Of a DNA stretch of 64,000 nucleotides, positions 24,681-38,244 are shown piece by piece. Location: the NCBI GenBank assembly GCA_947568835.1, contig OX387602.1, positions 14,001,021 through 14,065,020 of the forward strand. The letters run 5' to 3'. How positions within the stretch are numbered: position 1 is the first letter of the stretch; each line of letters starts with the position of its first letter. Origin of the DNA: Protonemura montana. Its lineage: Eukaryota; Arthropoda; Insecta; Plecoptera; Nemouridae. Made by a program: the position numbers and the translations under genes. The notes below the pieces were generated by a model, which saw nothing but the letters and a program-made list of their open reading frames with translations, did not search any database and had not been told where the DNA came from.

Positions 24681-27600
24681 GTGGGAGACTGCTACGGAGG
24701 TGGAAGTGTCGTCTCAACGAATGTTATGCTTCTTATACTTGCTTGCAACGGATTAGCGTGGTTTAACCACTGCATAGACGCGATTTTTAAGATTTGTTTT
24801 CGTACAAGACTGTACAAGTGGGGTGATTGCAAGGAGGGGGACCGTAATGCAACAGAAAGAGAACGAGAAGTCGAGTGAAATGCAGTTGTAGAAGGATGTG
24901 TGAGAGTTGTGTGAGAGTATGAAATTGCTGGCAGTAAAGAATCCCATGAAAGGGTTGAAGTCTCAAACGTAAAATTGTGTGTCAATCGCTAGCAATTGAA
25001 ACTGCAACACACGGACTTGCAATCGGTCTAAACATATAGCGAACGCTCCAGACTGCTGACGGACTATTGTTATGGTTGACATGCCCTATAGCTAAGCAGA
25101 CAAAAAGGTGGAAGTCGATATTGAAAGGATTATTAGATTTTTTGAATAGAATAGATATTTTCCGATGCCGTGCTGGAATCAAAAGGTGCCCCCAGATAAA
25201 CCGGAAGGCACGTGCTAAGACGCACAGGAAGCCCGACCTCCTCGAGGCCTCCCACTTCCGACTGCTGCTCATCTTTAGAAAGGATTCGTATTCCGAGTCC
25301 CGGAGCTGGCATTGAAGTCTCCAGACATTGGGAGGAAGAATGCCAGGACAATGGAATGGCTCCGCATGACTCATTTAGTCGGCTCGGCTGGCCGGCACGG
25401 ACACTTGCTCCGCGTTCGCAGGCCTCCACCGGCTTTTGTCAGTTTGACCTGAAACGCTGCGTGACAAATCACCTTGCGACAAATTACTTGATTCCTGTCA
25501 CTGAATCGAGTTTTTAAAACAACAGCCCAACGGATTTCAGAAACGATTAGTCAAACAATACATTTGACGGATATTACTGATTCATTGTCTATAGTTTTTT
25601 TTCTGAAATATTAAACATCGAGAACGTGGGATTTGTCACACAGGAAAATGACGAAACAATCGATTTGCTAATGTATTTCTGCGAATCGGGGCACTGTCGT
25701 ACAATTCCTTGCGAATCGCTATCCCGGAGGAAGAGAGGGATAGCCTCTGGAGCGAGAGCCTGGAGTCCAATTTCACTGCAGCTCATTGCGATTCCCTGTA
25801 GACGCCAACTAATTTCCCAGACGCATACTATTTCAAAGATTTTCCCTGTTTATTGCCTCTTTTCATGACTAGCGGAAAACCCTATCCCTGGGTTTCAGAA
25901 AAGAAAATGTTCTCGATACTCTATGTGTATAGCTATAGGTAGGTATTTGACTTGATTCACATAACTTATATTTACTGGCTCTATTCAGTTGGAAAAAAAC
26001 ATTAAATACATTTCATAACAGGCTTTCGCGTTTTTTTTTCACAAATAAAATCGAACATTCACACAACAGCGCAAAAGATAATAAATAATAATACATCCAA
26101 ATCTCGAAAATAACACAAATTTTATCTTCAAGAATCGTGCTTTTGGCACAAGTTACAGAATAAACTTTTTATAAATTTAGGATACGAATTAAAGGGCTAG
26201 TTACAGCGCCTACACTCCTGAAAAATGGTGTTTCGCAACACAAATCAGTCCAGAATGTACTGAACATTCGAAGCTCAAATGCCACTAACTGACAAACAGT
26301 TGTTAATCATCCCTTTGCCTACACCCAGTCGACAAAGAAACCCAACATCTCACGACTTATCGACATGCAAAATGGGTTCCAAGCAGTTGCGCGTGGCCGA
26401 CTTCGCTCCAGCGGCAGATGCGTGCTTGAAGTAACCAAAGGTATTACATCGGCCACTTGATTGGCGGCTGGCGGCCGACCACGGTCTGCCGCCCCGGCCC
26501 GGACAACAGGTGATATTAATTACAGGTGACCGACCACCAGGACCAGCAGTACACCGTACAAAAACGACAGGTGAACAGCTCTGCACTCGATTCAGTGATA
26601 TATATCTGATCTGACAGAACAAAAAAAATATGATAAATTACTGAAATTTCTACATTTCGGATGAAAAGGTGAAATCTTGTGTTGGATTTACAGGCATGTT
26701 TTTTGGGGAAATAAACGAATAGAAGGAAATTTTAGTTGATTAATGTTAGTGACTTTCATTTTTGGTGCTAAGTTGATGTAAAGCGTCGCGACATTAGTTT
26801 AGATTTCAGTTCATGTCAGCTACGTGGTTCCGTACACAAGAATGGTGTAGTACTGTAGCAATTATAGCTAACAGGGTCCAACCCCGTGCTACCTGTGCTT
26901 TGTAGGGAACGGTTTGCTTTCCTAGACTGCTTGTATAGGAAGGTATACTTTGTTCAAATGGGTACACAACTTGAAGCGGAAATTAGATGCTGCGAAATTT
27001 GAATGCATGTTCGGTGGAATTGCATTTCGTTGAATTCTGAATGATGGCACACATTGGAAAATGGGTGATCGATTAAACATTCATCTTTAGTTAGCGCAGT
27101 GTGAGTATAAAGACATCGATTATATGTGTGTGTCAATAAAGAGCCGTGACAGGGGAGTTCAAGATTAAAGCTTTAGTCAGGGGGGGATGTGAGCGTTCAA
27201 GTAAATTTGGGCATTGGACGCTTAATCGATATCTACTTCTACCTGTTGATAAATTTGAGGCACTAAGCCTATTACAGCAGTGAACTTATCTTCAGGGAAT
27301 TATGGTTCATGAGAAATTAATTATCACAACAATATTTGATCTTGAGATATTGATCTTGAGTTATTTAATTAAGTTTTGCGAGACTTTTGAGTTGTGGTGG
27401 TTGTGGAATGTGGATATTTTCGTTTCCGATCAAGATAATTGCCTAGCATTTGCACAATGGAGTACGATTATTGATAATATGTGGAATAGGTTAGAAGAAC
27501 GTAATCTATATCGTAAAGTTTTCCGGGCTTGAATAGCACAGTGTGTGCCCAGGAAAATGTGAACTACGATTGTGCCTTTTACAGGTCATTTCACCGGGAA

Positions 27601-29674
27601 ATGCGGTGAACCCAACTCGAAATCTTTTCCTGATTTTTCAGCGTTTTTCATGCGATCCCAAACTAAAAAAACTCAAGCGGTTCTGTTTTTCTGGTGGTCA
27701 ACATTTCCCCATTTTGGGGTGAAAACTGCCTTTCAAAAAAAAAAGTAGCCGAATAAAATGACATTCTAATATGCTTGTAAAAATTAGGTCACATCTAAAA
27801 CAGAAAATAAACAAAACCACTGCGGTATCCGTGAATATTATACTGAATGTTGAATGTGATATCAATATCGAGGGATCCACTAGAAATATATTGCACTGGA
27901 GCAGCGATGTACATGTACGTTACTCTTTGAAATGATCTATTCCGAGCCCGTGTGCTTGAACTGCAACGGCATCCCCAAACAGAATCAAACAAGTTCCCAG
28001 CCGAAATAACCAGGTTACAGTTTTATCCAAACTCCATAAAACAAATATAACAATCTTACACCGTCTCGACTTAAATGACATCTCACGCTAAGAAGATACT
28101 ATAATACAGCGTAAGATGATGTGATTTACTTTCAGTTTATTCACTTTTGAAAGTCACACCAAGTAATTATTCAACAGATAATTACGTGTTTCAACTTCGA
28201 GGGAGAAACCGGCCGTATTATTTATCAGGAATAGTGGGGAAGCCAAGTGTTATTTGATTCGCTTGCCATGCGTAACGAGTGCATGTACTTGATTGATGTT
28301 GACTGCTAAGACGAGTGCTACTCCACCTCCCACCCGTTTGTCCCTCGCGTAGGGTGCGAGCATGGCGATGAATGCGAACAAGTTGCTGATATAATTTCAT
28401 GCAAAGTTAATTAGCACTAGCTTAGTAAAATACTCATCAAAGCTCAAGAAACCACCGAGTCGAGATAGCTCTCCATATTTCAAGTTTCCTTGTATTTGTT
28501 ATTGCTATATGCAAAATAATAAGAAAGCACGCCGTTGTTTTATGATTTTCATTCAGTGAGCTTGATTTCTCTTTGCTTCTTTATGTATACACATATTTAT
28601 CGTTGACTACCCACGTTACACCAGGTTAGGTTTAAAAGGGTGATGAAAAAATTGAATAGCATTCTTTTGGAATATGTATGTAACGATTTTGTGGGTTTAG
28701 CTTTCTAAATATACATGTACTGTAATTTTTAAGAAGAAGTTTGCATAAATGTCGCTCCCACGCAACGCTTTAAACTTTGTAAGACAAATTCAAGTTCGGC
28801 TGGCATTTTGAGAGACAATGGGAAGCGAACTGTATTCTCTTGCAAGCGAATAACGCGACAAGACTTCTCGTTTGCGTTGGATCGCTAGTGGGCCAACCCA
28901 AGACGGTTATGCGTGGGACGATCGAGATTGACGCTCAGAATCCAATGCAAACTTAACATTATTGACAGCATGGTAGAACTGTGCGTGATACGGATCCAAG
29001 ATTACTACTCGAAAAGTCTTTATAGATACGCTTTCCAATATCTAAGCTCCTTGCGAAAAGATGTTTAACATTGCATCCCAGAAAGACAAGGTTTCTTTGC
29101 TATTAAATGCTTCGCCTTGATAATCAAAGACAGTTGACGAAGACGATGTAATTGAATGAGTACGAAATGGTTTCTTTCTATTTTGGGCTGAAAGGATTAC
29201 TTAATTTAGCGGATTGAGTCAATTCTTGTGCATAATCGAGATGTAATTGATCGTATCGCACGAATTTAAATTGGTGCTGTCGTTGCTTTCTGTAAGATTA
29301 CCATGAATCGAAACTTGATTTTCCCTTAAGTTTTGAAAGCGAACAATGCCACTGTAGATCCCAAGTGATCTAATGAAGAAAACTACCTGGCCTCTGATTT
29401 TAAAACATTTTTACATGGCATTTATTGTTTTACCTACAAGCACTAATTTAATACAAATGTTTTCTTTTAAAAATTATACAAAAATATTTTTGAAATTTTA
29501 AGGAAACTAACTGCCAATAAACTTTCAGATCTTGTCAAAGTTTGGACCAATCACTACAGGATACATTGAGAAAGCATCGGGTATTTTTTCTCAATTATTT
29601 GGTCCAATTACTTTGAATGGAGAAATTTGGGTTGGGCGAAATCATTCGAATCACTCAATTAAAATCTGCCCAAT
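24681..29674. other. Upstream spacer of the monooxygenase gene
   Basis: Holds a moderately GC-rich stretch with overlapping open frames at 25190-25430 (no family recognised) and a GC-rich block at 26370-26580 with three CAGGTGA sites. Otherwise AT-rich, with no gene seen. Confidence 0.4.
26507..26574. promoter_or_regulatory. Cluster of three CAGGTGA E-boxes
   Basis: CAGGTGA occurs at 26507, 26523 and 26568, next to a GC-rich block 2 kb upstream of the monooxygenase start. CAGGTG is the core bound by Snail/ZEB and some bHLH factors. Function inferred only. Confidence 0.35.
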
Positions 29675-29745
29675 GTTACCAATCAATGCTACCAATCAAT
29701 GTTACCAATCAATTTTACCAATCAATATTACCAATCAATGTTACC
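29675..29745. repeat. 13-bp tandem repeat array with CCAAT cores
   Basis: About 5.4 units of NTTACCAATCAAT with small changes in the first bases. Each unit carries CCAAT. Confidence 0.9.
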
Positions 29746-32700
29746 TCTTTCAATTCTCATGGCTGATGACGGTCCACTGCGTCGAATATTTGCATTCTTG
29801 CCATTTCAGAATATTACGAACCCAAACTATCACGAATTTGTATAAAAGCGACACTAGCATAATATGACAATGATTTCAATTTCGAGTGCATGGTTTATTT
29901 TGAGTTGGTACAGCAATAGCGTACAGGAAGCTTTGAAGTGTTCTGCGGTTTTCGATTCAATCATTGAATGCGATCGCTATGCATCCCATTTACGTAAAAT
30001 CAAACCAGAATTCAAGTAATAGTGCAAGTTACTGAAATGTGATGTTAAATTATAAAATGTTATTATACTGAAAACTAAATCAATAAACGAATCACTGATT
30101 AACTTACACCAGACAACTGTAATTGATTGGACTTGAACTTCAATTATTCAATTATCTATTTATTTATAAGCATAACAAAGGTGAACGTAAATTACCTTTT
30201 CTCTCTAATTTGTCGAGAGACGCTCAGCGACATCATCAGCTGTCATTCAATTACCTGTAATATGATTTTAAGTGGTGAGTTTTCGTTTTCAATGCGTAAA
30301 TAATTATTTGTTATTTGAAACAAGTGACTGGGTGTTTACTCTGGAAATAGTTAATTAATGATTAGGTTTAAAGCTTTGCGGAAAATTGAGGTTAACACGT
30401 ACACTAGGTGCTATCTCTTTACAAAGGATCTTGGTGTTTCGCTGTGTTTGAAAGATCTTGGTCGGGTTACTCCGTTGAAGCCGATTTCACAGACTTCTCA
30501 AAGAAGGGTTAAAGGGTGCGGATATGTTTGATAGGTGGACAGGATATAGTTTTCTCGGGGTCTCAGGATATTAGGGGTTACTGCGGGGAAAAGGGAGCTA
30601 GTCTCAGATTGGAAAACGATGGAAAGCGGCTTGTAAGATGGGAGATATGAAAGAGCTGCTTACTTTGAAAACCTCAATACCTCTAAGCATGCCATAAAGA
30701 TATAAAAGCTATTCTTGCTAGATTCAGGAAGCTCGCGACGTTATACTTGCTTTGCTAACGAGGGTCTAGGCATTGAAAGATAAAACGTGTTTTATGCTGT
30801 AGAAGCTTTACAGAAGGCGAAAATCATGGAAAGGGTGTACTTTAATTTTGCTTTAGGATTTTTCCTCGCACGAAGTAAACATACTGTGTTACTTTCTGGG
30901 GGTGATTTTGTACATTTTTATTGAATCGGGTTTATATAATTCATGTTTCGCTTGTTTCTGACATCCAAGAAAACGAAAGGAATAAAAAAAAGGCTTCTCG
31001 TATTCAACATGTTGTGAGTGTTGATGTGAAGATATGACAGACATTAGACAGCTCTCTTGGGGTTTGAAAGAAAAAGGAAAATCATCCAGCCAAACAGAAT
31101 ATCCATTGACATTTCATAACAGGCAGTTCATGAGAAATTTTTCCATGGCCAAATCGTTATAATTTAGCGAAAGATTTTTATTTTAAGCGAGTTTTTTGGT
31201 TTTAGTGCCAGTCTTTAGCGATTAGTCTCGATCGCTTAGCGCGGTAATCTTTTAAAAGCACCATTTTACCGGAGATATTTTAATGGCTTGCAGAGTGGAA
31301 GCATCGTGAGCTGAAGGGCTGCAAAATTAAATCAAATTATCGGCGAGAATTTTAGAATCCTACATTAAACGAAAACAAGACCACCGGACTGCAGGACATA
31401 CGTAATATCTGGGGGAGGGGGGAGGGGGGGGGGGGGGGGGGACTCACAGCATTGATTTCTGTGGTTTTGTATTATTTTCACCATCTGTGCAGGAAATGTA
31501 GAACGATCCTTGCAGTAATCCAGAAATCGAATAATAGATAGAGATACTTCGACTGAGCCAAGCGTGGCTAAATTTATCGGAATCACTGGAATTTACAGAG
31601 AATTTGGAGAAAATGGGAAAATGTGCTCATCGTAGTGCAAGTAAAGATGGTTCTCATTTCAAACTCAATTCAAGATCAAGTTAAAAATATTTTTTAGACT
31701 ATTTACAAAAAATTTTTCGTCAACAGACAAGAAACGATGATTATCAAGTTAAAGTGAGATGAAAATAAAAGATGCTAGCAAAAGGACTTGCTCAAAAGCT
31801 TATCTATCAGACTATCGAGACACCGTGGTGATGGCACATATTATAACACCACGTAATTTGAGCATCATTTAATTTTCTTGACATCGATTCGCTCTTAGAA
31901 TTTAATGAACCGTGTAAGATGCTGTAAGACATGATAGGGTGCGAGTGGAGCAAGAGAGAGACGAGAATTATGTGGCGTACCCAGCAACCTATTCACCCAT
32001 GAAAACGTATGAATATTGCATGGGAAATATTGTGTCAACACGACAGAGAAGAAATCTGCATTGAAATGGCAGAGCTGCCAATTTTTTTTTTTTTTTTATC
32101 TTGAAAGGTAGTTGGGAAATGGAAAATAGGAATCATTTTATTTTGCTGGAGGCTTTAAAAATGTGCGTTCTACATTCTGTACACAAATATTCTAACTTCC
32201 ATCAAGAACCAACGTACCTTTAGTTACATTTAACAAATTAGTAAAAGAATATTGTAAGTTTACAGTGATTATGAAGCATTAACAAGACTTAAGTCGAAGT
32301 TATTTTAAAGTGTCGAGTATTTACAAGTATAGTTGCAACTTTGAAGCACATTTGGGCCACCGTATTAACCAGTAAATCACCAAAAAACTCAACTTCTTTC
32401 AGTGGTGTAACTGTGCTGCATTGTTTTCTTATGCCGGTCAGTGGAGCGCATTCAGAGGCCTGCATTTATCCTTATCACTCTTTCTCATCGCAGTTTGTTG
32501 TCTCGAGGCACCTTTGCCTGTCTCATGGCAGTTTCGGTGACGCGAAGGCCTCGGTTCGACCTCGGTCTGTCTCCCTGTAAGCTCCATTGAACATTCACGG
32601 TCCGTGTAAACGTTACCCAACGCCCATTGCCTGGCATATGGTGAATGCCCGTGGACTCGAGGAAAAACAAGAGGGAAATGTTCTGGTTAAATAGCACTGC

Positions 32701-34957
32701 AATGATAAGGAACAAATGGAAATACGATTTAGATATGCATCGAGAAAGTGCATTTTGGCAACATGTTCAACAGAACGGTCATTCATATTTGCTTTACAAA
32801 AGATCATATTTAAAACATAAATATCTGTGGCACAATACTTTTATCAAACTGCGAACAACTCCATCGTACGACTGGAATATTATAAGTAATTCCCGGAAGA
32901 GATGCCTTTTTTTTTACGAAAATTTTCTGTTTGCAGACGTGAAAATTAAATTAAACGACCATCGCGAGGCCTAATATGCATGTATGTTAATTTTCACGTT
33001 AATCTAAATCTTAATTAACTCGGGATGTAGAACAGCGATGGCTTACAAAATGTACTCACTCTTCACTCTTGGATAGAGGAAATAAATACAAATAAAACAA
33101 GCGACAACGGGGATCGCAATCACACCTGTTATCCAAATCTGATTTTACGTTCTATTTCTTAACGAAACCTCTAATTAAGATGGTACTCTAACAATCTTGA
33201 AATGTTCTGGGTGACGAAATATGTGTGAAAAGGCTACCCAAATGTGTCTGTATTATGTGCTATATTATTACGCCCTGATAAAAAGATAACAGCCCGTTAA
33301 AGACTCATTTTCATAGGCACAACCAATCAGATCCTTCCATTTTCAGCTTAATGGCACGTTATCTTTTCATCCTGACCTTAGTGACTCATGATTCATGAAG
33401 ATTCCAAAGCCGATATCTTCGTGCTAGTGACAAAACTACTTGCCGAACGAAATAAGGTGGCAGGAAACACGATTCACATATATTTTCGGTTTTCATTAGA
33501 AAAAAACTGCGGTTTTTGTGGAAAAACAGGAAGGAAAACTTCAGCAGGATCACGGTGAGGCAAAGCGTTAAGAAAACTTAGTTATGGGAGCTTTATACGA
33601 AGAAAAAAAAAGACCAGGAAGTAAAAAAAGCCATAAATATAAAATGCGCACACCTAATGTATTTCACGTTGAAAACATTTTCGTAATATTTGACGTGGTT
33701 GCCATGTACTGTGCGTAAGAAGCCTGGCTGAAAAGGAAAGATGATTGTTGAAATTTGAAAGTAGAATATTTTCACTGACAAAAAAATGTATGTTCTAACT
33801 TTTAACAACTACTTAGCGCATTCTCTTTCACAACAGAAACTCAAGTTCGCGAAGTAAATATACATGTGTTTCATGAATATCATCCACATGTAAATTCCTT
33901 TGTGTGGAATACATGGTGGATTGTAATAGATTGCCTGAAGCTGCTGCAACGTGCAGCGCTCACAAACCGCGCATATTGCATACACATCGGGCGTGTTAAG
34001 TTAGCGAGAACCTTTTTTTCTAGAAAAGGAAGATAAATTGAACGAGATTTCGATTCCAGACCTCTTAAATGCATAGAGCACATTGTTCTTGGCGATTTTT
34101 CTATCTGTAGTCAGCTTGGTTGTCTATCTGAAAATGTAAGGGGCGGGTCCACGCTTGTTCTACACATTCTCCGAGGAAATATATGGGTCATACATAATTT
34201 CCCAGCTGTTTGGAATTATCGTAAGGAAATAGGGTTGCTATTCTGTTATTGAAAATTTAGCAATTTGGGAAAGATGTGGTGAATCGTACACATTTTTTTG
34301 ATCCGTTCCGATCCTTAAAGACCCTATAACAATGTGCGTTGTTAGAAAATATAACAATCAAGGGAAGTTTAATTAGCTAATTGGTCGATTTTCTTACACT
34401 CTTATATGTTGCAAAATGTTCTAGGATTAGGGTATTATAGTTAATAGTATTATTTTTTTAAATAAGTAATGAAAAATAGATGCTTAAAAAAATGAAACAC
34501 TAACATTAAAAAAAAAAAATTTTCGCAATCCGCCTGAACGACCGTTAGCCTTCTCAATTGATTCTGTGATTTCATTCTTCTTGAAGTAAAGAAAGAGCAT
34601 AAGTGCCCAAATATTCTTAGTATACTTTGAAACCTCTTTAAACATGTATGCGTTTCTTGATGGTTGCTTTGTCATGTCAAACAGTTTACCTACTTCAAGC
34701 TGGGGGAAGCACGCTGATAGCGATTTAGAAATAACAGCGAGTTTTCCAATACCTCTCGCATGAAGCTCTTGAGATGAATTTCCCTGGAAATATTTATTGT
34801 GACGTTCAAGAGCGTATTTTCATAAAAATAAAATCCGCGCTGCTTCATTTCCAAGGTCAATAAATGTCACATTCTTCCGCTGGTCGGTTAAACAAGCTTG
34901 AAAAGAATGCCGAGTAAACAGGGCGGTGGATTGGGAATAAGGACAAAAGAGATTTAT
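29746..34957. other. AT-rich spacer
   Basis: No gene recognised. Contains the poly(G) tract at 31411-31441 and a T run at 32082-32097. Open frames near 32341-32974 show no known domain. Confidence 0.4.
31411..31441 (+). repeat. Poly(G) tract
   Basis: 31 bases, all G apart from two A. It is capable of forming a G-quadruplex on the plus strand. The length may be an assembly approximation. Confidence 0.9.
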
Positions 34958-35192
34958 TTGATTATTATGAACACCACTATTGTCTCAAAAATGTATGTCC
35001 AAACGGGGACTCGAACCCCGATCGCGGGTGTTGCTCTAACCAATTGAGCTACTTGGATTGAGCGTACTTTCCGTCTGATTCTAGTGACCCTATACCAAGT
35101 CACAACCAACCAAGCAACACCCGCGATAGGTGGAGATCGTGGTTCCCCTTTGGGCATACAATTTTGAGACGGTAGTAGTGTTCATAATAATT
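34958..35192. mobile_element. Fold-back element with tRNA-derived arms
   Basis: The left arm (about 34958-35035) and right arm (about 35112-35192) are imperfect inverted copies. Both hold ATTATTATGAACAC, GTCTCAAAA, TGTATG.CC and GCGGGTGTTGCT or their complements. The left arm reads as a tRNA-like unit on the minus strand; the right arm has lost its B box. It could be one MITE-like element or two head-to-head SINEs. Confidence 0.75.
34997..35058 (-). pseudogene. tRNA-like sequence lacking an anticodon arm
   Basis: On the minus strand: acceptor ATCCAAG pairing with TTTGGA, A box TAGCTCAATTGG (35040-35051), intact D stem GCTC/GAGC, and T arm CGGGG-TTCGAGT-CCCCG with an exact B box GGTTCGAGTCC (35007-35017). 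Only about 12 nt lie between D and T arms, too few for a normal anticodon arm. Probably the Pol III head of a tRNA-derived SINE rather than a working tRNA. Confidence 0.65.
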
Positions 35193-38158
35193 AAATACCC
35201 CGGGCATTGCAAGCGTTTGCAATTTAAATAAGATTTCAACTAGGTTTATTTGATTGTTTTTAGACTCATGTCTACTTGATGTAACCTTAGCACTAGTTTT
35301 TTTTTAGGTTTATTTGAGATTGTCATTTGGTTTTGTTGTCAAAACAAGTATTTTTTTTTTGTTTTGTTTAGTGGAAATCGGCGATTCACTTGAGAGGACT
35401 TAACAAAACTAAGCCTATACTTAGATATCAAGTTTTCGGAAATTAGTTTACACATTTTCAGTTGTATTCTGAAAAAGACTTGCTTTTATCCCATCCTCCC
35501 TTAAAATCCCTGCTCCGTTGACGTCTGCTTTTTGTGTCCGCTCATTCCATTTCTGCCACTTGACTCCAAAAAGACAGGAGAAAGAAATCAGTTATATTTT
35601 TCCGCGAGACCGAGCGCACATTTTCCCGAAGCCTACGGCGATTTCCTGGCCGAAGGCATCGGGACGTACCTATCGAGTTAAGCGGTAAACCTTTAAGCCC
35701 ATAAAACGTCAAGCGAAGGGCGAGTGAAATGTTTGTGAGGTGGCTGGACATTTCGACGAAGATTTAGAGGCTCATGTTGGAAGATGAAGTCTATAGTCTA
35801 TTTTGAAGAGGGGTAGACTGGCTGACCCGTACGTAAATCATGTAATTGGATTAAAATGATGTTGCCGGAGGCATGAAGTTATTTTATCAAGGCGTGTTAG
35901 AAACACTCGACGTTTCGTGCTGTTCGAATTGTGACGATGGTATAGTGGTCAGGCGACCCAGATGAGTCGGTCTTGGCGACAAGCTGGATTTGTATCAACT
36001 GTGAACAAATGGAATAAAAAAGAAATACGTCCGGAGGATTTCGACGTTTCTCGTCTTTCGCTGTCAAGTGCAGTTTGCACCAAGTTTAATAGAAGTTGCA
36101 TTGGCTTGTTGTTCAGATCAAAAGAAGGCAGCAATTTCAGTGCTCAAGATGATCGGAACGTCAAGTTCAATTGAGCAAAAACAGTGTACGGAAAAATGTT
36201 TACTGTTGGTAGAAGATCTTCGGTATCTGATCCGTTTTTTATTTTATTTTTGAAGAAAACAACATACTACTGTCTGCCGCCCACAGAAAGGATGGCTGAA
36301 ATGTAGGATTTTTTAGTTAATATTTTGCTGCGATGAAAAGTGTGATATTTTTTATTTGACATTGAACGTACACAAATATTATTGATTCGGAAAGCTTTAT
36401 CTGACAGGTATTGTTACATCGTGAAAGTCTTTAGGTGACAGTAAGATACTTTCAAATATACTCAAATGGGAATGTCACGAAATGTGGGCTGGTTTTGAGC
36501 TGCTTTGTTAGCGAACAGAATTGTGTTCTTAGACATCTGTCATCGCCTGTTGTTAGCAAACCTGCACACGTCATTAGATAGGTCAATATTTCCTCCCGCA
36601 TCCTGTTTATTTTTGGCTCCAGGGGGACGATTCCAGCTGGATGGACGTCGAGTGCTTCGAGTTATCGTAAGTAAGTATGCAATAAATTAACCCAAGTTAA
36701 CTTTGCTGCTTTAACTTTTCGCCGACTTATAGTGATAGAAAGTATTTGCGTTAAGGGTGAGGAAATCATTATTGCCTTTGCGTACATAATAACTTGATCG
36801 ATGTGGCACAGTTTCGTGTTGAAGCAATTCACATGTGGAGCTGTCAGAGAGACTCGCAATTGCCAAGAGACATGCCGATGCTTGTTTTTGCGAAACTCGC
36901 TGGTATATCAGTGTTGCCTTGGTTGTTAATGGCTCAGGCGTTCAGGATAAGTGCCCTATCAGCGTTAAATAGCGAGTTTCAGGTTGAGGGAAGAATACCT
37001 ATCTCTTGCGAATACTTTTTCGTGTCTCAGAACAAAATTGATCTAGAACAAGAAGCAGCTCATGGCTGTAGAAGAGAGGTTAGGAAGGAAAGAGAAGGTA
37101 TTTTTCCATTGATTATCAAATCGTTTGACACATTTTTTTGAGCGCTATGGAAAATGGGTACTTTCTGAAAAACCACACAACTGTGAAAGTAATTATTTCT
37201 TGTTGGGTGTTTCTGAGATATTTTTTCAGCTTTCGGCATAACTTTTAGATGTGTGTTGGTGTTTCGATAATTTAAAATAAGGCAACGATTTGCGTTTCCA
37301 ATTTCCCTCAAAGCTGTCACTTTATCATACTTTTATACACCACTGAATTGCTTTTTCAGTACTTTTGATTGCTACTAACTTGAGAAATTGACAAAATGTT
37401 ACCCGGAAAATGTCTATTCTTAGCTTAGACTTCATTTCCTCTGAAAGTACGCGTCGCTATTCAGATTTCTTGCAGAAACATCAAGAATATTGTAATGCCT
37501 TGGTATATCAAAACTGATATCTCAAACAATCCAAGGAGAGGCGCTGGAAAGATTCGGTGTGAGTATTTTAAGTTGATATTGGAATATTTTGATCTGTGTG
37601 CATAAGGATGAAAAGAAAATTGATGAGAAGTCATGATACCATAGTTCGAGCACGTGTGGTAAAGAAAGTAATGTTTACGCAAGAATTGGATTCTTGATTT
37701 CAATTTCGAAGATTTTAAAAAGAATACCGACAAAGGCTTATTTCAAGGAAAACGTCAAAGTGCTCTGTGCACACATAAAACCTGTAAAGCGGATTTTTTT
37801 GTTCAATGTTTCAAAACAAACATCGAAAAAAACAAAAACAAAATTGTAACCTGATGGCAACTATTCCAGAAAACAATTATTTGAATCCGATTTTCAAAAA
37901 GTCTGTTAAAACGGGATCACTGGAACAGAAGTTCAAGAGTGAGGGAAACGTCTTATGTTTAATTAATCTGCTGGTCTCTAAGTGTCCTGTGTATTTAAAC
38001 TTTTGACGAATTTCTACTTGCATCTCTTGACACCGTTCCCGTCAGACCGAAAGTTAAATTCTTGAAGCCTTCTTGTAATTTCAGCATCAAATCGCAAAAC
38101 TTGTCGTCAGTTAACGGTTGACAGGAGTAAAAATAAAGTAGCACTTTTCATAGCCCGT
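35193..38158. other. Spacer, no gene recognised
   Basis: AT-rich. Frames at 35962-36174 and 36794-37141 are open but show no family features, signal peptide or splice context. Confidence 0.4.
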
Positions 38159-38244
38159 TTATTTCACAGCAGGAAGCAGAATTGGAATGATCAAAGCAAG
38201 AATACCAGCAACTGCTGTGGTTTGGATTCGCGTAGGCACTTGAG
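38159..38244 (-). CDS. Candidate last exon with GPI-like hydrophobic end
   Basis: Acceptor TTTTTAG|CTCAAG; 27 codons plus TAA. The last 15 or so residues are hydrophobic and end in AVK. The poly(A) signal AATAAA (plus-strand 38158-38163) overlaps the stop. Confidence 0.45.

Noticed and set aside
35930-35990. Possible tRNA (GGTATAGTGGTCAG, A-box-like)
   Set aside because: No B box or T arm follows, and no cloverleaf can be drawn; probably chance.
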